This document shows, piece after piece, positions 15,378-22,912 of a stretch of DNA of 36,997 nt; within the stretch, counting starts at the first letter, position 1, and every line of letters starts with the position of its first letter. Source of the stretch: Acidimicrobiales bacterium (lineage in GTDB: Bacteria > Actinomycetota > Acidimicrobiia > Acidimicrobiales > JAVJTC01); NCBI GenBank assembly GCA_040219085.1, contig JAVJTC010000025.1, positions 1-36,997 of the forward strand. The letters are read 5' to 3'. The notes beneath the pieces are model-generated. The model saw nothing but the letters and a program-made list of their open reading frames with translations. It did no database searches and was not told the DNA's origin. Both the position numbers and the translations under genes were made by a program.

Positions 15378-16712
15378 ATGTCGCCGAACCTGATCCTGCT
15401 CACCTCGGTCGTCGTGCTGGTGGTGATGATCCTCTCGGAGGTCCCGGTCTCGTTCTCCCTCCTGACCGCAGGGTCGCTAGGGCTGATCCTTCTCAACGAT
15501 CGCGACTACACGTACAACACGCTCGCCAACGACCCGTACTCCACGACGGCGAGCTTCACCCTCATGCTCATACCGATGTTCGTCGTGATGGGGATGCTCG
15601 TCGTGCAGGCAGGCATTGCCAGCGACGTCTACGGTTTCGCGGCCCGCGTCCTCGGGCGCTTCCCCGCGGGACTCGGATACGCGACAGTCGCCGCCTGCGC
15701 CGGCTTCGCCGCGGTTACGGGATCGAGCGCCGCCACGGTCGCCACCGTCGGCAGGATCTCCATCAACGAGATGCGCAAGCACGGTTACTCCGCGGCCTTC
15801 GCCTCAGGGATCGTCGCGGCGAGCGGCACGCTCGGGATCCTCATCCCGCCGAGCGTCGTACTCGTGATCTACGGCGTTCTCACCGGCGAATCGATCGGCG
15901 AGCTGCTGCTCGCCGGGTTCATCCCGGGAGTCATCTCCGCATTCCTGTACGCACTCGTCGTGTGGTTCCGCGCCCGCACCGAGGTCGGCCCGCAGTTCGT
16001 GGCAGAAGACCTCGACGACGTGATCCTGCCCGTCCGTTCCACGAACCTGACGCAGCTGTCCTCCGCCTTCAAGGTTCTGGTCCTGTTCTTCATCGTGGTC
16101 GGAGGCATCTACACCGGGGCGTTCACCGCCACCGAATCAGGTGCGGTGGCGGCAGCCGTCGCACTGCTGATGCTGATCTGGACCGGTGTCCGCCGAGGTG
16201 GGCTCGACGTCTTCCGGCTGCTGCGTCAGGCCTTCGAGGAGACGACCGAGGTCACCAGCATGGTCTTCTTCCTGCTGATCGGCGGCGGCATCTTCTCGTT
16301 CTTCATGGTCTCAGGCGGCTACGCCCGGGACTTCTCGGAGTGGATCACCGAGCTCGGCGTCAACCGGTACATGATCCTGATCCTGTTCCTGTTGGCCCTG
16401 ATTCCGCTGGGGATGCTCCTCGACGGGCTGTCGATCCTGTTGATCACGGTCCCGCTGATCTACCCGGTGGTGATGGACCTGGGCTTCAATGGGCTGTGGC
16501 TCGGCATCTTGATGGTCAAGATGATCGAGCTGAGCCTCATCACCCCGCCGGTCGGTATCAACGTCTACGTGGTCGTGGGAGCCGCGCCAGGCCTCAAGAT
16601 CGAAGACGCGTTCCGCGGGATCTGGCCCTTCGGGCTGATGGACCTCGCGACGATCGCGCTCCTCTTCTCTTTCCCTTCGCTCACGACCTGGCTACCCCAG
16701 GTCGCCGGCTGA
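15378..16712 (+). CDS. dctM: TRAP transporter large permease subunit
   Basis: A 444-residue DctM-family membrane protein, the main translocation subunit. The family landmarks are visible: GSSAATVATVG near 114-124, the GILIPPSVVLVIYGVLTGES loop near 154-173, DGLSILLITVPLIYPVV near 350-366 and ITPPVGINVYVV near 389-400. ATG 15378 is served by TAGGAG, which includes the dctQ stop codon, so the three TRAP genes form one operon. The 3' end overlaps the convergent P450 gene by 21 bases. The transported solute is not predictable from sequence; TRAP systems mostly take up organic acids. Confidence 0.95.
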   Translation: MSPNLILLTSVVVLVVMILSEVPVSFSLLTAGSLGLILLNDRDYTYNTLANDPYSTTASFTLMLIPMFVVMGMLVVQAGIASDVYGFAARVLGRFPAGLGYATVAACAGFAAVTGSSAATVATVGRISINEMRKHGYSAAFASGIVAASGTLGILIPPSVVLVIYGVLTGESIGELLLAGFIPGVISAFLYALVVWFRARTEVGPQFVAEDLDDVILPVRSTNLTQLSSAFKVLVLFFIVVGGIYTGAFTATESGAVAAAVALLMLIWTGVRRGGLDVFRLLRQAFEETTEVTSMVFFLLIGGGIFSFFMVSGGYARDFSEWITELGVNRYMILILFLLALIPLGMLLDGLSILLITVPLIYPVVMDLGFNGLWLGILMVKMIELSLITPPVGINVYVVVGAAPGLKIEDAFRGIWPFGLMDLATIALLFSFPSLTTWLPQVAG

Positions 16713-17873
16713 TCCGAGCAGGACCGGGAACCGGCGGAACGCGGTCCGTGCCGTCGTCGTCTCCCACTCCGGTGGGTCGTCGGGGTCGGGGCGTACGCCG
16801 TGGCGGGCGAGTTCGCGTACGACGACACCGACGAGACCGAACAGCCGGTCCTCGAACCCCCCGCCATCGGGGTCCACGCCGACGGCGAGCTCCTGGCCGA
16901 TGCAGTGGTGCATGCCGTGACCGAAGCTCAGACCATGCAGCGGCACCCCCTCAGGTAGCGCACGATCAGGATCGAAGTCGTGGGCCCGGTCGCCGAACAC
17001 GGCGGGGTCCCTGTTGGCGGACTCGATGTGGATGTCGACGCGGTCGCCCCGACGGACCACCGTGCCGTCGCCCAGCTCGAGGTCCTCGAGCGCACGACGC
17101 CCGCCGATCGGACTGATCGGCGACAACCGCAGGGTCTCGAGGATGCATCGCCTTACGAACGCCGGATCGTCGACGAGGCGGGGACGGTCACCGGGTCGCT
17201 CCTCGAGCCAGCCGAATACGTTGTGCATGGTCTTCGTGAGCGCACCGGCGCTCGTGGAGGCACCTGCTGTGAGGAAGAACGCGAGTTCGCGGGCCAACAC
17301 GTCACGGGACAGCCCGGTGTTGCTGACGAGCGCACTGAGGACGTCACGGGGGAGATCGGCACCCTCCTCGAGCAGCGCCGAGCGTCGACGCAGCGACGGC
17401 CCCACGAACTCGGCGTCGAAGGCGTCGACCGCAGCGGCGATCTCGGCGATCTTCGCGTCCCGGTCGCCCGTGTAGTGATGGATGCGGGCCCCCTCGATGA
17501 ACTCCTCGAGGAGTTCGAGGAGCCGTTCGGTCTCCGCCTCGTCGCCCACGACCCGGTCCACGCCGGCGTTCACACAGCTCAGGTTCAGCATCACACGATG
17601 CCCGAAGGCCAGGAGCTCGCATCGGCCCGCGAAGACGTGGGGGGCGAGCGCGGCCTCGAGGACCTCGGGGAACTCGACGCGCTCGTACTCCAGTTGGACG
17701 TCACGGCGAAAGAGAGGGTTCTCGATACGCCGGCGGTCGCGGTGCTCGCGCCCGTGGAGATCGATGAGCACGTCCTCCATCATCACGCTCTCGTCGAAGA
17801 GCGCCTGACGCAACGCCTTGGACCGGTACGCCTCGACGGCGGGGCCCCAGCGCGTGATCGTGTGGGTCGGCAT
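16692..17873 (-). CDS. Cytochrome P450 with variant I-helix
   Basis: A 393-residue bacterial-type P450. The C-helix segment HGREHRDRRRIENPLFRR is at 40-57, the ExxR pair is Glu246-Arg249 (ETLRL), and the heme loop FGHGMHHCIG carries the thiolate Cys324. The I-helix reads AGASTS (204-209): the acidic residue that usually precedes the conserved Thr is Ser, which may change proton delivery or the reaction type. The start is ATG 17873, overlapping the upstream flavoprotein's stop by one base (TGATG). A 60-residue in-frame extension to 18053 is antisense noise inside the flavoprotein gene. Co-translation with the KstD-like flavoprotein suggests successive oxidation of one substrate. No ferredoxin or reductase gene is adjacent. 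Confidence 0.9.
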   Translation of the reverse strand: MPTHTITRWGPAVEAYRSKALRQALFDESVMMEDVLIDLHGREHRDRRRIENPLFRRDVQLEYERVEFPEVLEAALAPHVFAGRCELLAFGHRVMLNLSCVNAGVDRVVGDEAETERLLELLEEFIEGARIHHYTGDRDAKIAEIAAAVDAFDAEFVGPSLRRRSALLEEGADLPRDVLSALVSNTGLSRDVLARELAFFLTAGASTSAGALTKTMHNVFGWLEERPGDRPRLVDDPAFVRRCILETLRLSPISPIGGRRALEDLELGDGTVVRRGDRVDIHIESANRDPAVFGDRAHDFDPDRALPEGVPLHGLSFGHGMHHCIGQELAVGVDPDGGGFEDRLFGLVGVVVRELARHGVRPDPDDPPEWETTTARTAFRRFPVLLGSAGDLG

Positions 17874-19591
17874 CAGTTCCTCCGTGTCGTCGGGTACCCG
17901 GGACCGGCTCCGGGTGTGGCCGCGGCGTCCGCGCCAGCCGCGGGTGGGCCCGCGGCGAGAGCGTCGGCAGCGAGGTAGCCGTAGGTCATCGCACGAGACA
18001 ACGAGTAGCCGCTGTTGTAGCCCGCTCCCCCGCCGCTGATCCGGGTGACGCACTCGCCCGCGGCGAACAGTCCGGGTATCGGCGAACCGTCAGGTCGCAG
18101 CACCGCGCCGGCGGCCCCCGTGACGAGACCACCGGCGGCGATGCCGGTATTGAGGAGTCGCATGCGCATCCCGTGGAAGGGTGCCTCGTCGATGGATCCG
18201 ACGTTCGGGTTGGGCTCGTGGTCCCCGTCGCCACGGAACCGCCGGACCGAGGCGTTCGATCCCCGACCGAAGTCAGGGTCCTCGCCCCGCTCGGCGGACC
18301 CGTTGAACCGTGCAACCGTCGCCGCGAGCCCGGCGGCGTCGATCCCGAGCATCCCGGCAAGGTCCTGCAACGAACCGGCCGAGGAGACCAGCCCTTCCGG
18401 ATACGCCTCACCGGGCCCGGTCGCGCCGAGTCCGTAGCGCTCGTGGTGACGCTCGTCCCAGATCATGAAGAAGGGCAGGTTCGGCCGCTCGCCCGACGCG
18501 TCCTCAGCGAGCGCGCCGGCGATGACCGCCGGGTGGAAAGAGTCGTCGCAGAACCTCTCCCCGCGCCGGTTCACCATCACCGTGTGGGGAAGGCAGTGTT
18601 CGAAGCACGCCCGGAAGCCCGTGTCGCCCTCGAAGGCGGGAACCGACAGGCGATACCCGGGGATAATCGGAGCTGCCGTCCCCGGCACCGTCGCCGTCGC
18701 CGCACCAACAGGGCCCGCAACGGCGACCACGTCACCGGCGACCGAGGCGGGAGCGACGCTGCCGCCATCCTCAGCCGGCGTACCGATCCAGCGATCGACG
18801 AGGTCGCGGGACCAGTCGTGGGCCCCGGTCGCGAGGATGACCGCGCCGCGCACCTCGAGTTCGCCGGTCGCGCCCGTGGCCCACACCCCACTGACGGCGT
18901 CGCCGTCCGTCACCAGTCCGGTCACCTCCCGGCCGGTGTACAGGAGGATCTCGCGGTCGAGCACGCCCCGCAGGAACGCCGCCGCGATTCCCTGGCCGAA
19001 GGTCAAGACGTCGTCGGCGCGCCGCCGGGCCATGACCCCGCGATCCCAGCGGTCCCGGCTCGACAACCCACCCCAGGCGAACATCTCCCCGTAGGTGATG
19101 CCCATCGGCCAGTGCGGTGCGTCCACCAGGAGCTTGCGGTCGTCGCCGAGACTCGTGCCGTCGAACGGAGCGCCCGTGAGGTAGCGCCCGGTGGGCTTCG
19201 ATCCGGGCGCATCCGGGAAGTAGTAGTCGGGATAGTCGGGGATCAGCTCCCATTCGATGACACCGACGTCGGAGAACCACCGTGTCGCCTCGACCGCGGC
19301 GCCGACCCACTCGGCCGCCCGCACCGGATCGAACAGATCAGGGTGCGCCCCGGCGATGGCCGCGACGTAGGCGAGTGTCTCGTCCACGGTGTCATCGAGT
19401 CCCGCGTCCATCGCGACGTGATTGGCCCCGACCCAGACCTGACCGCCGGACCACGCAGTCGCCCCGCCGACGTGGTCCGCCTTCTCCACGAGGGCGACCG
19501 ACGCCCCCAGGTCATGGGCCCGGATCGCCGCCGACATGCCGCCGATGCCGCTGCCCGCGACCACCACGTCCGCGACGATGCGTTCCACCAT
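17873..19591 (-). CDS. FAD-dependent oxidoreductase, KstD/fumarate-reductase-like
   Basis: A 572-residue flavoprotein of the FAD_binding_2 (succinate dehydrogenase/fumarate reductase flavoprotein; 3-ketosteroid-dehydrogenase-like) family. The N-terminal dinucleotide motif GSGIGG (13-18) is followed by the FAD ribose Glu in VALVEKADHVGGATAWSGG. The C-terminal FAD contact is PIPGLFAAGECVTRISGGG followed by SLSRAMTYGYLAAD. Such enzymes desaturate or reduce ring ketones; ketosteroid delta-dehydrogenase is one possibility, but the active-site Tyr set of KstD cannot be confirmed by eye. It is the first gene of a two-gene minus-strand unit with the P450. A palindromic site lies in the divergent promoter at 19616-19636. 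The C-terminal 25 residues are Ala/Pro/Gly-rich and probably disordered. Confidence 0.88.
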   Translation of the reverse strand: MVERIVADVVVAGSGIGGMSAAIRAHDLGASVALVEKADHVGGATAWSGGQVWVGANHVAMDAGLDDTVDETLAYVAAIAGAHPDLFDPVRAAEWVGAAVEATRWFSDVGVIEWELIPDYPDYYFPDAPGSKPTGRYLTGAPFDGTSLGDDRKLLVDAPHWPMGITYGEMFAWGGLSSRDRWDRGVMARRRADDVLTFGQGIAAAFLRGVLDREILLYTGREVTGLVTDGDAVSGVWATGATGELEVRGAVILATGAHDWSRDLVDRWIGTPAEDGGSVAPASVAGDVVAVAGPVGAATATVPGTAAPIIPGYRLSVPAFEGDTGFRACFEHCLPHTVMVNRRGERFCDDSFHPAVIAGALAEDASGERPNLPFFMIWDERHHERYGLGATGPGEAYPEGLVSSAGSLQDLAGMLGIDAAGLAATVARFNGSAERGEDPDFGRGSNASVRRFRGDGDHEPNPNVGSIDEAPFHGMRMRLLNTGIAAGGLVTGAAGAVLRPDGSPIPGLFAAGECVTRISGGGAGYNSGYSLSRAMTYGYLAADALAAGPPAAGADAAATPGAGPGYPTTRRN

Positions 19592-19615
19592 GTCGGATCC
19601 CCCCCGTCAGTGATT

Positions 19616-19636
19616 CCTGATCACACTATGGTCAGG
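19616..19636. promoter_or_regulatory. Palindromic operator candidate in divergent promoter
   Basis: A 21-base imperfect palindrome, CCTGA-n-CA-n-A-n-T-n-TG-n-TCAGG, with 8 of 10 base pairs matching around its centre. It covers a plus-strand -10-like TATGGT (19627-19632) and a minus-strand CATAGT (complement of 19625-19630). These would give leaders of about 28 bases to the P450 at 19668 and the flavoprotein at 19591. A repressor bound here would block both promoters. Confidence 0.5.
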
Positions 19637-19667
19637 GGTTGGAACGTGCATGCACACAGGGGGAACG

Positions 19668-20918
19668 ATGACCCAGACCGACAGCTCCGCACGCGTCGAG
19701 CCTGCAATCGAGGCTCTCGAGGCGATGATCGACGGAAACTCACCCGACCCGTACCCGGTCTACGCCCGGCTCCGGGAGGAGGCTCCGGTGGCCTGGAGTC
19801 CCAAGATGAACGCGTGGATCGTCTCGCGCCACGCCGACGTCGGCCGCGTCTTCACCGACGAGGAACACTTCGGGCCCCGCTTCGCCGAGATGTCGAGCTC
19901 GGCCATCTACGGCCGCACCATCCTGCACATGACCGGTACCGAGCACCGACGCAAGTCGGCCATCCTCGCCAAGGAACTGCGCAGCCCGAGGCTGATCAAG
20001 GGCGACTACAAGCAGATGGTCCTCGACATCATCGACGAGTGCGCCGAGGACTTCGACGACGCCCCCGCCGTCGTCGACCTCAAGACCACCCTGACGAGCA
20101 TCGTCCCGCTCGCCGTCATCGGCCAGCTCATGGCGCTCATGGACGCCACGGCCTTCCCCGACTGGTACCACCGCATCGTCGCGGCGAGCGTCTCCAACGT
20201 GACCGGCGACCCCGAGATCCACGCGCGCGGCGTGAAGGCCCGTGAGGACCTCTTCGAGTTCGTCACCCCGAAGATCGACGCGCGCCGCGAGTCCCCCTCA
20301 GAGGACCTCCTGTCCACCCTCGTGACCACCGAGTTCGAGGGCGAGACGCTCTCCGACGACGAGGTCAGGTCCTTCACCGCGTTCTTGATGTCCGCAGGGA
20401 TCGAGACGACGGACCGGGCGATGGTCAACCTCCTCGTCGCCCTCATGGTGAACCCCGACGAGTGGCGCAGGCTCAAGGACGACCCTTCCCTGGCCGTCTC
20501 GGCGATCGCCGAGGGCCTCCGCTACCGGGCCCCCGTCCAGGGCGCCGTCCGGGACGCCGTGAAGGAGGTGGAACTGGGCGGTGCCACCATTCGACCGGGG
20601 GAACGCCTCTTCCTCGCCCTGGGCGCAGCGAACCACGACCCCGAGGCGTTCGACGACCCCGGGCGCTTCGACATCGGTCGCTTCACCGAGTCCTCGGGTG
20701 GCCAGTTCACCCAGGCCGCGATGCTCCGCTCCTTCGGCGGGGGTTCACACACGTGCACCGGTTCGCTCGTGGCGAAGGTCGAGATGGAGGAGATGCTCCT
20801 GCACCTCCTCGAGAACTACGACCGCCTCGAGTTCGCCGGTGACGTCCCCCGCGACATCGGCTTCTACCTCCGCTCGCCGGCGAGCCTCGAGGTGCACATG
20901 CACCCCGCCGCCGGCTGA
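19668..20918 (+). CDS. Cytochrome P450
   Basis: A 416-residue P450 with all standard landmarks: I-helix AGIETT (243-248), ExxR Glu282-Arg285 (EGLR) and heme loop FGGGSHTCTG with Cys363. ATG 19668 follows GGGGGAACG; an in-frame ATG at 19650 has no ribosome site. It is followed after 16 bases by the first of two OYE-type flavoenzymes, so oxidation and double-bond reduction are genetically coupled. It is divergent from the flavoprotein/P450 unit with the palindrome between them. A hydroxylase acting on the same compound family as the neighbours is likely; the substrate is unknown. Electron donors are not encoded in the window. Confidence 0.93.
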   Translation: MTQTDSSARVEPAIEALEAMIDGNSPDPYPVYARLREEAPVAWSPKMNAWIVSRHADVGRVFTDEEHFGPRFAEMSSSAIYGRTILHMTGTEHRRKSAILAKELRSPRLIKGDYKQMVLDIIDECAEDFDDAPAVVDLKTTLTSIVPLAVIGQLMALMDATAFPDWYHRIVAASVSNVTGDPEIHARGVKAREDLFEFVTPKIDARRESPSEDLLSTLVTTEFEGETLSDDEVRSFTAFLMSAGIETTDRAMVNLLVALMVNPDEWRRLKDDPSLAVSAIAEGLRYRAPVQGAVRDAVKEVELGGATIRPGERLFLALGAANHDPEAFDDPGRFDIGRFTESSGGQFTQAAMLRSFGGGSHTCTGSLVAKVEMEEMLLHLLENYDRLEFAGDVPRDIGFYLRSPASLEVHMHPAAG

Positions 20919-20934
20919 CACCGCCGCTCACGAG

Positions 20935-22899
20935 GTGAACACCGAGGCATCCGCCTACCCCCATCTCCTGTCGCCCCTGCAGATCGGTCCCGTCGAGATA
21001 CGTAACCGGACGGTCTTCGCGGGGCACGGGTCCCGATTCGTCGACTGGCACACCCACCACCTCACCGACCGCCAGGGTCACTATCTCGCGGAGCGGGCCA
21101 AGGGCGGCGTGGGGATGGTCATCCAGGGCTCGTCGATGGTCCACCCGACAGGACTCGCTGCGGCCGGCGTCAACGAGGTCTGGAGCGACAAGTCGATCCC
21201 GACCTACGCGCGGGTCGCGGAGATGGTGAAGTCCCATGGCGCAGCCATCTTCGGGCAACTCTCACACCTCGGCCGTCAGGGCCACACGTTCGCGGCGCAC
21301 CGCGAGCTGTGGGCGCCATCTGCGATCCCCGACCCGGCCAGCCGCGTCGTCCCCCACGCGATGACGACCCGCGACATCGCAGAGATCGTCGACGCCTACC
21401 GCCAGGGGGCCCGCCGACTCGCGGCGGCCGGGTTCGACGGGATCGAGGTGTACCTCGCCCACGGCTACCTGCTGTGTGAGTTCCTGTCCCGCTTCTCGAA
21501 CCGGCGCACCGACGCCTACGGGGGCAGCATCGCGAACCGCTGCCGCCTGCCGCTCGAGGTGCTCGAGGCGGTGAACGCGGAGGTGGGCGCAGGGGTGGCC
21601 GTAGGGATACGGGTCTCCGCCGAGGAGTTCTCGCCCGACGGGCTGAACCCCGCCGAGTGCACCGAGATCGTGGACCACCTCCTCGCCCGTCAACGCATCG
21701 ACTACGTCAGCGTCAGCCAGTCCAACTACGCGTCGATCGAGACGATGATCCCCGACATGAGCTTCGAGCGAGCCCCCTACGCGCACTACGCGAAGGAGGT
21801 GCGCCAGGCATGCGGCGACGTCCCGGTCCTGACCGTTGCACGGCTCGTCACTCCCGAACAGTGCGAGGAGCTACTCGCCGCCGAGGTCGCCGACGGGATC
21901 TGCCTCGTGCGTCCCCTCATCGCAGACCCGGAGTGGGTGAACAAGGCGGCCGAGGGCCGTCGCGAGGAACTGCGCGAGTGCATCTCGTGCAACGTCGGGT
22001 GTCGGGGCGGACCGCACCGGGGCGCCCCGATCGCGTGTCTCGTGAACCCCGCCGTCGGTTTCGAGGCGGAGTGGGGAATCGGGACGCTGGAGACGGTCTC
22101 TTCACCGAGGCGGGTGGTGGTGGTCGGTGCGGGACCCGCTGGGCTGAAGACGGCGGAGACCGCAGCGGCCCGCGGTCACCGGGTCACGCTGCTCGAAGCG
22201 GCGGATCGTGTCGGCGGACAGGTCCTGGTCGCCGCGGCCGCCATGGGATACCGCGACGAGTTCGCCAACTCGGTGCGGTTCCTCGAGTTCCGCTGCCGGG
22301 CACTCGGCGTCGAGATCCTGCTCGGGACCCCGGCGACCGTCGACGTCGTCCGCGACCTCGCGCCCGACGTGGTCGTCGTCGCCACCGGCTCGTCGCCGGG
22401 GCGCCCCGACGTCCCCGGCGCGGAACGAATCATCAGCGCGCATGGCGCGATCACCGACGGCGTCGATGGCGCACGCGTGATTGTCGTCGACTCGGGAGAG
22501 GCGGACTGGAAGGTGTGCACCGTCGCCGAGCGCCTCGCCGGCGACGGTCACGACGTCATCCTCGTGACCCCGGTGTCGGTGGGCGCCGAGATGGACGCGT
22601 TCAGCCGCCCCCCGATGCTGCGGCGTCTGCGCTCTCTCGGCGTCACGTTCCTGGAGCGTCACTCGCTCGTCCACGTGGAGCCCGGCACGGCCCGGATCAC
22701 CGAGAACCTCACCGGGGAGTTCCACGATCTAGGCGCGGACGCCGTCGTCGCGGCATGGTTCGGCGTCGCCGAGGACTCCCTCGCACACGCGCTGGCCGGA
22801 CACGACGAATTGGAGGTCCACACCGTCGGCGACGCCCTGGCGCCGAGGCGCGCCATCGACGCGATCTGGGACGGCAATCGCATCGGAAGACTGGTCTGA
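20935..22899 (+). CDS. OYE/FadH-type iron-sulfur flavin oxidoreductase 1
   Basis: A 654-residue three-domain flavoenzyme of the 2,4-dienoyl-CoA reductase / trimethylamine dehydrogenase family. Residues about 7-340 are the FMN-binding old-yellow-enzyme barrel, with HGYLLCEFLS carrying Tyr178 at the place of the FadH proton donor. A [4Fe-4S] site follows with Cys349, Cys352, Cys356 and Cys368. A C-terminal FAD module has GAGPAG at 398-403 and a second, degenerate nucleotide fold near 520. The only sensible start is GTG 20935, 16 bases after the P450 stop, with a weak ribosome site. The role is reduction of an activated C=C bond or demethylation. The N-terminal YPHLLSPL resembles the mycofactocin-associated OYE-type oxidoreductases, but no mycofactocin genes are present. 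Confidence 0.9.
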   Translation: MNTEASAYPHLLSPLQIGPVEIRNRTVFAGHGSRFVDWHTHHLTDRQGHYLAERAKGGVGMVIQGSSMVHPTGLAAAGVNEVWSDKSIPTYARVAEMVKSHGAAIFGQLSHLGRQGHTFAAHRELWAPSAIPDPASRVVPHAMTTRDIAEIVDAYRQGARRLAAAGFDGIEVYLAHGYLLCEFLSRFSNRRTDAYGGSIANRCRLPLEVLEAVNAEVGAGVAVGIRVSAEEFSPDGLNPAECTEIVDHLLARQRIDYVSVSQSNYASIETMIPDMSFERAPYAHYAKEVRQACGDVPVLTVARLVTPEQCEELLAAEVADGICLVRPLIADPEWVNKAAEGRREELRECISCNVGCRGGPHRGAPIACLVNPAVGFEAEWGIGTLETVSSPRRVVVVGAGPAGLKTAETAAARGHRVTLLEAADRVGGQVLVAAAAMGYRDEFANSVRFLEFRCRALGVEILLGTPATVDVVRDLAPDVVVVATGSSPGRPDVPGAERIISAHGAITDGVDGARVIVVDSGEADWKVCTVAERLAGDGHDVILVTPVSVGAEMDAFSRPPMLRRLRSLGVTFLERHSLVHVEPGTARITENLTGEFHDLGADAVVAAWFGVAEDSLAHALAGHDELEVHTVGDALAPRRAIDAIWDGNRIGRLV

Positions 22900-22912
22900 C
22901 GAGGGGATGTCC

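Noticed and set aside
15155-17116. Plus-strand open frame of 653 codons
   Set aside because: Out-of-frame shadow of dctQ and dctM, very Arg-rich, no membrane pattern.
18173-20245. Plus-strand open frame of 690 codons
   Set aside because: Runs antisense through the flavoprotein gene and then out of frame through the P450; no coherent domain.
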